Part shown: positions 24,672 to 32,255 of the stretch, piece by piece | Position numbering within the stretch: position 1 is the first letter of the stretch | How the letters are laid out: each line of letters opens with the position of its first letter | DNA from: JAMXLO01 sp963812505 | Lineage (GTDB): Bacteria; Pseudomonadota; Alphaproteobacteria; Acetobacterales; Acetobacteraceae | Assembly (NCBI GenBank): GCA_963812505.1 | Contig: CAWEVM010000008.1 | Span: 496,001 to 560,000 of the forward strand | Length of the DNA stretch: 64,000 nt | Direction: 5' to 3' | Program-made: the position numbers and the translations under genes | Notes under the pieces: model-generated | What the model was told of the DNA's origin: nothing | Database searches by the model: none | The model's input: the letters and a program-made list of their open reading frames with translations, nothing else

Positions 24672-26006
24672 TTGGTGATTTGCGTGAACCCAATCACAGC
24701 GGCCGACAGCGCCACTGTCGTGCCTCCCCGCTTGTTTCTTTCTCCTGTCTGGTGGGCTCGGGGAGTTCGCACGGCCGCCGGCTCGTTGCGCGACCTCGGT
24801 TGGCTGGATGCGGAGCGAGCGCGCGTCTATGCGGTTATCCTGACAATCGTGTGGATTGCCTTATTGGCCGGGATTATCGGGTCACTGCACGGAGGACACA
24901 ACAGCGAGGGGTTGCCGTTCGGGGTGGACTACCCGAGTTTCTGGGCCGCCTCCCGCCTCGTCCTCACTGGGCTGCCTGCAGACGTATATGTCGTCAGCAT
25001 GCATCGCCTGGCTGAGCTGCCGGTGCTCGTGAAAGAATACGCAGCATTCTATTACCCACCGCCGTACCTGGTGCTGTGCATTCCCCTGGCTATCCTGCCA
25101 TTCTTTCCTTCTCTGATCGTCTTCTTGTGCACGACAGGGGTGGCCTTGGCGGGTACTGTCAGAGGAATTCTGCGGACGGCGTGGGCTGTGCCCGCGTTGC
25201 TTGCCTATCCCGCCGTGCTCATGAACATCGTCTCGGGACAGAATGCGTTCCTCACTGCCGCGATCCTCGGGAGCGGCCTGACAATACTCGACCGGCGGCC
25301 GAAGCTGTCCGGCGCAATTCTTGGGCTTATGATCATCAAGCCGCATCTGGCGCTTGGCGTGCCGATCGCATTGATCATCTGGCGCAGATGGACCGCCTTG
25401 ACGTGCGCTGCTGGTGCCGCGCTTGGCCTGATCGCACTATCCTACCTCATTTTCGGTTGGGATGTCTGGGTCGCGTTTTTTGCGAACGCTCACAACTCGC
25501 GTGAAGCCCTCGAGGAGGGAGCCGCGGGGTTCACCAAGCTGCAAAGCGCTTTTGCGGTCGCCAGGTGGCTCGGGTTCAGCGTAGCCCCAGCCTATATTGT
25601 TCAGGGCGTCGCAGCGGCACTCGCCATCTTCATGCTGATCCAGGCACAGCGCCAAGGCGTTTCCGCTGCGACGGAAAGAAGCCTCATCGTGCTCGCCGGT
25701 CTGCTGATGACGCCATTCCTGCTGTTCTACGATATGATTATTTTGGTGTTGCCGCTCGCCTGGATGCTTCGGGAGTGGTCCGATCGCGGCTTTCGCCCGT
25801 GGTCCAAGCTCGTGCTCCTGCTGGTGTTCTGTGCACCGATCGGAGTTTTGGCGTTCGGCCCCATGCAGTTCGGCCTGCCGGCGTTGCTTCTGTTCGGGGG
25901 ATATCTGGTGTGGTTTGTGCCCGCACCCTCTCGCGGCCATTCGTTCGCCCAAGAGGCAAACGAAGACCGCAACTTTCAGGGTTCGCTATCCCCTCGCCGG
26001 TATTAG
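24672..26006 (+). CDS. GT87-family membrane glycosyltransferase 1
   Basis: A polytopic protein of about 444 residues with some ten hydrophobic segments, of the DUF2029/GT87 family, which includes polyprenyl-phosphate-mannose-dependent mannosyltransferases. 'VDYPSFWAASRLVLTG' carries the acidic residue after the first membrane segment; 'YYPPPYLVL' and 'SGQNAFLTAAILGSGL' and 'IIKPHLALGVP' are repeated in the next two genes. Starts TTG 24672, GTG 24675 and GTG 24684 are all possible; no strong ribosome site is visible. First of three tandem paralogues ending just before the Flp pilins. Confidence 0.8.
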   Translation: MVICVNPITAADSATVVPPRLFLSPVWWARGVRTAAGSLRDLGWLDAERARVYAVILTIVWIALLAGIIGSLHGGHNSEGLPFGVDYPSFWAASRLVLTGLPADVYVVSMHRLAELPVLVKEYAAFYYPPPYLVLCIPLAILPFFPSLIVFLCTTGVALAGTVRGILRTAWAVPALLAYPAVLMNIVSGQNAFLTAAILGSGLTILDRRPKLSGAILGLMIIKPHLALGVPIALIIWRRWTALTCAAGAALGLIALSYLIFGWDVWVAFFANAHNSREALEEGAAGFTKLQSAFAVARWLGFSVAPAYIVQGVAAALAIFMLIQAQRQGVSAATERSLIVLAGLLMTPFLLFYDMIILVLPLAWMLREWSDRGFRPWSKLVLLLVFCAPIGVLAFGPMQFGLPALLLFGGYLVWFVPAPSRGHSFAQEANEDRNFQGSLSPRRY

Positions 26007-26055
26007 CTCGAGACCAAAGTCGGGGTCGTCGGGTCGCCCTGAGGATTCGCATGAC

Positions 26056-27303
26056 ATGATTTCTTCTGCAACCAGCGAACTGGCCCCGCCGCACCATGTG
26101 CCAGCACAAATGCGAAGAGATTTACTCTTCATAGGCAGCATTTGTATCCTCGTCGGCACGATAGGTTGGGTATTCTATGGCGTTCTGTTTAGTTCCGCAC
26201 CTGCTCAGGACTTCATGGTGTTCTATACTGCAGCGCGCTCTTGCATCGAGGGAAACCTGGCGCTGATCTTTGACGGTGACGCGTTCACCGCGAAAATAAA
26301 TGGTCAGTTTGGCGACTGGTTGTTTCGCCCTCTCGATCTCCATCCGTGGGTCTATCCGCCACTGTACCTTCTGGTGGTGGTTCCCCTCGGCTTTGTCCCT
26401 TTCGGCATGGCGTACGCTCTATTCATAGGCACCACGTTTGTATTGCTCAACTGCGCCATCCGCTGCTTTGTGCCACGCGGCTACCAGCGGTGGGTCTGCG
26501 CTGCAAGCCTTCTTCTGTCGCCTGCCACGGCATGGACCGTTGCGGTGGGACAAAACAGCTTTATGACGACGGCGCTGCTGGTCGGTGGCATTGGCCTCGT
26601 TCCTCGCTCTCCTCTGCTCGCTGGTGCGCTCCTTGGTCTGCTGGCCTGTAAGCCACAACTTTGGCTACTGGTGCCTGTAGCCCTGTTCGCCGCCAGGAAA
26701 TGGACGGTGCTTACCAGCACGGTCTTCAGCGCCTGCCTGGTCGCCCTCGCCAGTGTCGCGGTGTTTGGCGTTGAACCTTGGCGCGAGTGGCTGACACTGA
26801 TGCTGGAGCCGAGCCCGATGTACCAGCACTGGCTGCAGTTCGGCCGGCTCAACGGGCAAAGCGCGTACACCGAGGCGTTTCTGCTCGGCGCTCCTTCTGG
26901 GGTTGCAAACCTCCTGCAGGGCCTTGTCACACTGTTCTGCGCAGTCGTTGTGTGGCGTTGTTTTCGTGCCCCGGATATGCAGCGCAATATGCAGCTAGCT
27001 GTGCTGCTGACTGCCACGGTTCTGGGCGCCCCGCATGTCGCCAACTACGATGCGGTGATGGTGGCCGTCGCCGTCTCGTTGTTCCTTTGTCGTGCGCTGG
27101 AAGATGGCTTACGTTTCGGCGATGCGGTCCTGATCGTCGTCGTTTGGAGCATCGAGTTGCTCGATCCACCAAGCCTCATCCGGTTGGGACTGACCACACC
27201 GCTGGTCCTCTGCCTGTTCCTGGTCGTGGTGATCGCGCGGGGGTGTCCGGGCGCCCTTGGCGTGACGACGACGGCTCGCCCCGTGCAGCCAGCTGTACTC
27301 TGA
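26056..27303 (+). CDS. GT87-family membrane glycosyltransferase 2
   Basis: A 415-residue polytopic GT87/DUF2029 protein. It shows the same core as its neighbours: 'QDFMVFYTAARSCIEG' with the lumenal Asp, 'WVYPPLYLLVVVPLGF', 'VAVGQNSFMTTALLVGG' and 'LACKPQLWLLVPVAL'. Such enzymes use lipid-linked sugar donors on the outer face of the inner membrane. The ATG at 26056 starts just before the first membrane segment; longer in-frame extensions overlap the preceding gene and are rejected. Probably co-transcribed with both neighbours. Confidence 0.82.
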   Translation: MISSATSELAPPHHVPAQMRRDLLFIGSICILVGTIGWVFYGVLFSSAPAQDFMVFYTAARSCIEGNLALIFDGDAFTAKINGQFGDWLFRPLDLHPWVYPPLYLLVVVPLGFVPFGMAYALFIGTTFVLLNCAIRCFVPRGYQRWVCAASLLLSPATAWTVAVGQNSFMTTALLVGGIGLVPRSPLLAGALLGLLACKPQLWLLVPVALFAARKWTVLTSTVFSACLVALASVAVFGVEPWREWLTLMLEPSPMYQHWLQFGRLNGQSAYTEAFLLGAPSGVANLLQGLVTLFCAVVVWRCFRAPDMQRNMQLAVLLTATVLGAPHVANYDAVMVAVAVSLFLCRALEDGLRFGDAVLIVVVWSIELLDPPSLIRLGLTTPLVLCLFLVVVIARGCPGALGVTTTARPVQPAVL

Positions 27304-27310
27304 GCCATCT

Positions 27311-28591
27311 ATGAAACTGGAGTCCAAAGAACGGCCGACGGTTGCCTTTTGCGCGGTAGCCTTGCTGCCGTCACTTGTCGCGGCAGCCGTGCTCTGGATA
27401 TTGCCGATCGGCGATCTCGATGTAGATCGCAGCGCAATGGCAGCCCGCGACTACACAGACATGTGGGCGGCCGGTTACCTCGTCGCGCTCGGACAGGGTG
27501 ATACTCTGTTCGATCTGGCCGCGTTCAATGCCGCGTTGCATTCCATGTTTGGTGCGGGCTTTCCTCACCAGGTATGGCCCTATCCGCCGCCGATCCTTTT
27601 GCTTGCTGTTCCGCTGTCCTTGCTCCCGCTGCTGCCCGGGTTTCTGCTGTACACGGCGGGCACGGCGGCACTGTTATGGCTTGCGCTGCGCGCCGGGGGT
27701 TTGACAAGACCGGCATGTGCAGCGGTCCTGCTCAGTCCAGCACTCGCCGACAATGCTCTTACCGGCCAGAACGGGAGTTTGACGGCAGCATTGCTATTTG
27801 GCGGCCTGTTTCTCGTGCATCGTCGTGCAGTCCTGGCGGGCGCCATCCTCGGAGCACTGGTCATCAAGCCACAACTCGGGATGCTGGTTCCCTTGTGCCT
27901 CATCGCGTCCGGCAATTGGCGCGCTCTCCTCGCAATGGCGACCTCTGCAAGCCTGCTGATCGCGGCCTCGGCTCTGTTGTTTGGCGTCGACGCGTGGATC
28001 GGCTTCCTTGTGCATACGCGACCGATGATTGCGGCGATACTTGAGGCTCCGTGGCGGGCGTTGCCGGCGCAACAGAACTTCGCGAGCCCTCTGATGGCCG
28101 CTCGGTCGGTCGGAGCAAGCATGGGGGTCGCCTACGGCATTCAAACGGCCGTGACGCTGCTCTGTGGCGCGGTTGCCTGGTGGACGTGGCGAACGCCGGA
28201 TTTTGAACGGATCCCACGAGTGGCACTAACCGGGCTTCTCGCTCTCGCAGCTGCGCCCTGGGTCCACACCTACGACATGATCCCACTGGCCGTGACGATC
28301 GTGGTACTTGCGGCAAGGATGCGCCGGCCATCGGCTTTACTTGGCTTTGCCTGGTTCTGGCCTGGCGCCGTGGTGCTGCTGCCAATTCCGTTGCCTTTGT
28401 CCGTCGCAAGCATAGCGGCTGTCGCTTGGTCAGTCTGGCGAGAGGGTCGACACAACGGAAGCGCTGCCTGGAACATTCCGGCCTCTCTCGGGCACCGAGA
28501 AAAGGGCGCACCGCCGGTTCACCAAGCCCCGACGACGACGACAACTCATGCCGCCATGCCGGGCAAAGGCCCGGTAGTCACGCCTTTGTAG
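27311..28591 (+). CDS. GT87-family membrane glycosyltransferase 3
   Basis: A 426-residue polytopic protein of the same family, with 'RDYTDMWAAGYLVALGQGD', 'WPYPPPILLLAVPLSLL', 'LTGQNGSLTAALLFGGL' and 'LVIKPQLGMLVPLCL'. It begins 7 bases after the previous gene. The last 19 or so residues ('HAAMPGKGPVVTPL') are encoded by a palindromic repeat (28555-28642), so the native C-terminus was probably shorter. The three genes are diverged paralogues, suggesting distinct sugars or linkages rather than simple dosage. Confidence 0.82.
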   Translation: MKLESKERPTVAFCAVALLPSLVAAAVLWILPIGDLDVDRSAMAARDYTDMWAAGYLVALGQGDTLFDLAAFNAALHSMFGAGFPHQVWPYPPPILLLAVPLSLLPLLPGFLLYTAGTAALLWLALRAGGLTRPACAAVLLSPALADNALTGQNGSLTAALLFGGLFLVHRRAVLAGAILGALVIKPQLGMLVPLCLIASGNWRALLAMATSASLLIAASALLFGVDAWIGFLVHTRPMIAAILEAPWRALPAQQNFASPLMAARSVGASMGVAYGIQTAVTLLCGAVAWWTWRTPDFERIPRVALTGLLALAAAPWVHTYDMIPLAVTIVVLAARMRRPSALLGFAWFWPGAVVLLPIPLPLSVASIAAVAWSVWREGRHNGSAAWNIPASLGHREKGAPPVHQAPTTTTTHAAMPGKGPVVTPL

Positions 28592-28642
28592 CGCACGGCA
28601 AAGAAAAACGTGGATGTCGGGGCCAAGCCCCAACATGACGGT
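28555..28642. repeat. Dispersed palindromic repeat, copy 3
   Basis: A composite of two hairpins: ATGCCGGGCAAAGGCCCGGT and GTCGGGGCCAAGCCCCAAC, joined by 'CGGCAAAGAAAAACGTGGAT'. The same two-part arrangement with nearly the same linker occurs at 40521-40612. It overlaps the 3' end of the third glycosyltransferase gene and may terminate that transcript. Confidence 0.75.
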
Positions 28643-28934
28643 AGCCTCAGCGGCCGCACCGAATCCTGATCGTGTAGATGGCGCAATCGAGTTCGCCGCC
28701 GCCGTGACGTCTTTATGACGTAACAATATCTTTCGCACGCCCCGCGAGCATTAAAGACATTTTTGAAACGATACTGCAAGAGCGCACAGGTAAAATCCCG
28801 TCTGTGCGCCAATCCAAGCCGGCGCACCAGTTGAAGCCGCCCGTTCCTTTCGTGGCCGTGGCGGTGCCAGCTTGAGCATGGATGAAACCTCCCGGCCGTA
28901 GCCGGCACATACCTGTAACGAAAGGAACTGATTG
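28643..28934. promoter_or_regulatory. Leader/promoter region of the Flp pilin operon
   Basis: With the repeat before it, this is a gene-free stretch of about 340 bases. It holds a direct repeat TGACGT at 28705-28710 and 28716-28721, exactly 11 bases apart (one helical turn), as expected for side-by-side regulator binding. Further down, GCGCACAG (28782-28789) and CTGTGCGC (28802-28809) form a perfect 8-base-pair stem with a 12-base loop. The start of flp1 has AAAGGAA about 7 bases upstream. A strong, regulated pilin promoter with a structured 5' leader is the likely reading. Confidence 0.5.
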
Positions 28935-29108
28935 ATGTTTGCATATACTTTCGCTCTCCTGGAGCGCGTGAAGGCTGACCGCAAGGGCGTCACCGCTATG
29001 GAATACGGCGTGATCGCCGCGGGCATCGTCATCGCCGTCGCCGCCGCCGCCGTCTCGCTTGGCGGAAAGATTACGGCCCTCTTCACCGCGATCGGCGGCA
29101 GTCTCTAA
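28935..29108 (+). CDS. flp: Flp/Fap type IVb pilin 1
   Basis: A 57-residue Flp pilin. The prepilin peptidase site is 'ADRKG' followed by 'VTAMEYGVIAAG': cleavage after Gly18 would leave a mature protein of 39 residues with the conserved Glu-Tyr pair at mature positions 5 and 6 and a single hydrophobic helix (roughly 'VIAAGIVIAVAAAAVSL'). Flp pilins polymerise into adhesive tight-adherence pili. The gene is directly upstream of a second copy and of the peptidase and assembly genes. Confidence 0.93.
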   Translation: MFAYTFALLERVKADRKGVTAMEYGVIAAGIVIAVAAAAVSLGGKITALFTAIGGSL

Positions 29109-29200
29109 TCCGCAGTGAAACTGGTGCCGGCCAGGACTGATTTGGCGGAGAGAACCGCGCATGTCATGGCTGGCACTCCGGTGATGAAAGAAACAGACTG

Positions 29201-29374
29201 ATGGTCGCGCATTGGCTGGCACTTCTCTATTGCCTGAGAGCCGACCGCAAAGGCGTCACCGCGATGGAGTATGGCGTGATCGCCGCAGGCATCATCTTCG
29301 TTGTTGCCACGGCGGCCATCGCTTTGGGTAGCGACATTACTGCCCTCTTCACCACCCTCGGCAGCAAACTCTGA
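29201..29374 (+). CDS. flp: Flp/Fap type IVb pilin 2
   Basis: A second 57-residue Flp pilin sharing 'RADRKGVTAMEYGVIAAG' with the first; the leader differs and contains a cysteine at residue 11, before the cleavage site. The mature helix and tail ('SDITALFTTLGSKL') differ by several substitutions, so the two may have major and minor subunit roles. Directly followed by a strong hairpin and cpaA. Confidence 0.93.
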   Translation: MVAHWLALLYCLRADRKGVTAMEYGVIAAGIIFVVATAAIALGSDITALFTTLGSKL

Positions 29375-29383
29375 GGCAGGGGC

Positions 29384-29413
29384 GGGCCAGTGCCGGTTCT
29401 GCCGGCCTGGCCC
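29384..29413 (+). terminator. Hairpin after flp2 (attenuator or mRNA stabiliser)
   Basis: GGGCCAG (29384-29390) pairs with CTGGCCC (29407-29413), with an inner CCGG/CCGG pairing around TTCTG. It begins about 10 bases after the flp2 stop and lacks a U-tract. This position fits a partial terminator or 3'-end stabiliser that keeps pilin mRNA more abundant than the machinery mRNA. Confidence 0.55.
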
Positions 29414-29471
29414 CCCAGCCGAAAACGAGACACTTCCAGATCAGCGTCGACCATGACGCGGAGAACCGGTC

Positions 29472-29978
29472 ATGACGGTGCCACTTCTGTTCACAGCGTC
29501 GGCGCTCCTACTTCTTGTTGCGGCGTGGCGCGATGTGGTGAGCAGGACAATTCCTGACGGCGTCGGCCTGCTGCTTCTCGCGATCGGCGGATTGTCCCGC
29601 CTGTTCGAGGGGCCATCAGCTCTTGCGACATCGGCGGCTGCCGCCTTGCTGCTCTTCGTGCTGCTGATGGTCGTGTATTCGCGGGGGTTCATTGGTGGAG
29701 GCGACGTGAAGCTCATGACAGCGTTCGCCATCGGCCTTTCGCCGCTGAACAGCTATCGCTTCGTGGTTGCCACGGCGATCGCGGGCGGCGTCCTTGGAAT
29801 TGCCTACCTCGTCCTGTCGCGCAGCAAGCGTTTGCCACAACCGACTAGCGACAGATCGTTACTTCAGCGCGTCATGGCGGTGGAATTCTGGCGGGCCCGC
29901 AGACGAGGATCGCTGCCTTACGGTGTTGCCATCGCCGCCGGTGGCACCTTTGTGTTGCTTCATACCGGGAGCTTGTGA
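29472..29978 (+). CDS. cpaA: Prepilin peptidase CpaA/TadV
   Basis: A 168-residue A24-family aspartic prepilin peptidase. The two catalytic aspartates lie in 'WRDVVSRTIPDG' (near residue 21) and 'GGGDVKLMTAF' (near 77), the second being the GxGDxK-type motif. It would cleave the two Flp pilins and the TadE-type pseudopilin at the inner membrane. Four bases separate it from cpaB. Confidence 0.92.
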   Translation: MTVPLLFTASALLLLVAAWRDVVSRTIPDGVGLLLLAIGGLSRLFEGPSALATSAAAALLLFVLLMVVYSRGFIGGGDVKLMTAFAIGLSPLNSYRFVVATAIAGGVLGIAYLVLSRSKRLPQPTSDRSLLQRVMAVEFWRARRRGSLPYGVAIAAGGTFVLLHTGSL

Positions 29979-29981
29979 ATC

Positions 29982-30833
29982 ATGCCCCTCCGCATTTTCC
30001 TTTCCGGCCTCCTGCTGCTCACTGCCCTGGGCCTGGGTCTCATCGGTTACCAGGTGACCAGGCCGCCAAAAACGGTGATGGTCACCGCCGTCGCCGACGC
30101 GCCGCCACCACCGCTCACCGTCGATGTTCTGGTAGCTGCCCGCAGCCTTCCGGCGGGCACGCTGATGAAAGACGAGGACTTCACCAAGCGGGCCGTTCCG
30201 TCAGGCGACGTGCCAAAAGGCGCTCTGACGGATAACCCAGAGGCGCGCGGCGACCTGCGCGGCGCGTTGTTGCGTCACTACCTGGACGCCAACAACGTTC
30301 TGATGTCGGGGGACGTTTTGCATCCGCGGGACCGCGGCTTTCTCGCCGCAGTGCTGACGCCCGGCACGCGCGCAATCTCTGTCGGGGTCGATGCCATCAC
30401 AGGCGATGGCGGCCTCATCTGGCCAGGCGATCGAGTCGATCTGATTCTCACCCAGCAAATGGATGACAAGGACACACCGCTGGCGAAGCGCTTTGTCAGC
30501 GAGACAGTGCTGAGCGACGTGCGGGTCGTCGCCGTGGACCAGAGCATCGCCCAGGGTGCCGTCGCCGCCGGCGACAACACGACGGGGCGCCTGGCACGCA
30601 CGGTCACGTTGGAAGTGACGCCAGCGCAAGCCGAACGAGCAGCCCTCGCGGACCGCCTTGGCAAAATCACCCTTGCCATTCGTGCGGCGGACACTGTGGC
30701 GGAGGCGACCGACCCTCGGGGCTCGGTGTATGGCGGCGACATCTCGCCCGCGCTCGCCGACGGCAGCGCGCCCAACTCTCCGCGCATGCGCATCATCGAA
30801 GGCAAGGATGCTCGCGAGGTGCGGTTTCAATGA
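29982..30833 (+). CDS. cpaB: Flp pilus assembly protein CpaB/RcpC
   Basis: A 283-residue periplasmic protein with one N-terminal membrane anchor (residues 4-22) and an SAF domain: 'LVAARSLPAGTLMKDEDFTKRAVP' region near residue 50 and 'RAISVGVDAITGDGGLIWPGDRVDLILTQ' region near 130. CpaB stabilises or modulates the secretin CpaC. In most loci cpaC follows directly; here it is placed 6 kb away on the other strand. Confidence 0.92.
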   Translation: MPLRIFLSGLLLLTALGLGLIGYQVTRPPKTVMVTAVADAPPPPLTVDVLVAARSLPAGTLMKDEDFTKRAVPSGDVPKGALTDNPEARGDLRGALLRHYLDANNVLMSGDVLHPRDRGFLAAVLTPGTRAISVGVDAITGDGGLIWPGDRVDLILTQQMDDKDTPLAKRFVSETVLSDVRVVAVDQSIAQGAVAAGDNTTGRLARTVTLEVTPAQAERAALADRLGKITLAIRAADTVAEATDPRGSVYGGDISPALADGSAPNSPRMRIIEGKDAREVRFQ

Positions 30834-30995
30834 CCTGCCCTCTTCAAAGGTCATTGCGTACCAAGCGATGCCACAAGATGAGAACGTGACAAGGGCCATA
30901 TGATTACCTGGCAATGACAGTGAAACCATTGCCGGCCAAAACTCTCGCAGACTAACGCGCGCGAATGACGCGTTTGATCTGGTGCTCGTCGATGG

Positions 30996-32255
30996 ATGAA
31001 GGCGCAAGAAATGCTGGACAACAACCTTGATACAGTAGGTCCCGAGGTTGCCAAAGCGGGGCCGGTCAGAGATTCGTCGCAGGCGCGAGTGCCGCTCCTG
31101 GCGTTCGTGGCCGACGACGACACCGAGGCGGCGCTGCGCGGCGGTCTACTCAACACCGTCGAAAGCGTCGAGGTCCACCGCGGGACGATCCTGCACGCCA
31201 TCAAGCATCTGGCCAAGGAGCCGACGCCGCGCGCACTCGTCGTCGACATCGCCCGGGTGCCAAATCCGCTGGACGAGCTGGACAATCTTTCCCGCGTCTG
31301 CACGCCGGACGTGCGGGTCCTGGTGATAGGCGACAATTCCGACGTCGGCCTGTATCGCGAACTGGTGCGCAACATGGGCGTCGCCGAGTACGTGCACAAA
31401 CCGCTGACGCGTGACCATGTCACCCGGCTTCTGGTGCCACAGATCGCCGGCGTCACGATGGACGCGAATGCTGCCCGCGGTGGCACGGTGATCGCGGTGT
31501 GCGGCGCGCGCGGCGGCGTCGGCACGACGACCATCGCGACCAATCTGGCCTTGCAGCTCACGGCCGGCACGCGAGGCCACGTCGCCTTGCTGGACCTGCA
31601 CCTGCGGCAGGGGACCACGGCACTGATGCTCGGCGTCAAGCCACTCGGCGGTCTGCGAACCGCGCTCGAGCAGCCGGAGCGCGCGGATGCGCTGTTCCTC
31701 GACCGGGTCTCCGTGGAAATCAACGAGCGTATGCGGCTGGTCGCGGCCGATGAGTCGCTCGACGGGACTCCCGCGCCTACCCCGGACGGCGTGCGACGCG
31801 TGCTCGATCTGCTGCGTCGGCGGTTCAACTACGTGGTCATGGACATGCCAATGCCCGCCACGCCGGCTGAGATGCAGGCGTTGCGCGGCGCACGCCATCT
31901 GATCGCGGTGATGACCCCCGACCTCGCCAGCATCCGTGACACCGACCGTCTACGCCAGTTGGCCGCGGGGCTCGGGACAAGTCACACGACGATCGTGCTC
32001 AATCGTGTGGGCATGCCGGGCGGCTTGAAGCTTCCGCTGATCGAGCAGGGTCTCGGCGAAAAGCCGGCCGTGCAGATCCCGGAGCTTGGCAAGCAGCTCG
32101 GTCGGGCGGCAAATCTGGGCAAGCCAGCCCTCGGTGAGTGTGCATCCTTCAGGACGGCGATTGCCCAGTTGGCCCAGGAGCTCTCCGGTGCCGCCGCCAG
32201 TCGAATGTCGCGTGGCGGCACTCGGTCGCTGCTTGGCCGGATGCTTGGCCGATGA
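30996..32255 (+). CDS. cpaE: Pilus assembly ATPase-like CpaE/TadZ
   Basis: A 419-residue CpaE/TadZ protein. Residues about 30-150 form an atypical receiver-like domain without a canonical phosphorylation site, followed by a MinD/ParA-type ATPase with the deviant P-loop 'GARGGVGTTTIATNLALQL' near residue 170 and 'VVMDMPMPATPAEMQAL'. It places the Tad machine in the cell, typically at a pole. ATG 31011 is an alternative start. Its stop overlaps the cpaF start (ATGA at 32252). Confidence 0.92.
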   Translation: MKAQEMLDNNLDTVGPEVAKAGPVRDSSQARVPLLAFVADDDTEAALRGGLLNTVESVEVHRGTILHAIKHLAKEPTPRALVVDIARVPNPLDELDNLSRVCTPDVRVLVIGDNSDVGLYRELVRNMGVAEYVHKPLTRDHVTRLLVPQIAGVTMDANAARGGTVIAVCGARGGVGTTTIATNLALQLTAGTRGHVALLDLHLRQGTTALMLGVKPLGGLRTALEQPERADALFLDRVSVEINERMRLVAADESLDGTPAPTPDGVRRVLDLLRRRFNYVVMDMPMPATPAEMQALRGARHLIAVMTPDLASIRDTDRLRQLAAGLGTSHTTIVLNRVGMPGGLKLPLIEQGLGEKPAVQIPELGKQLGRAANLGKPALGECASFRTAIAQLAQELSGAAASRMSRGGTRSLLGRMLGR

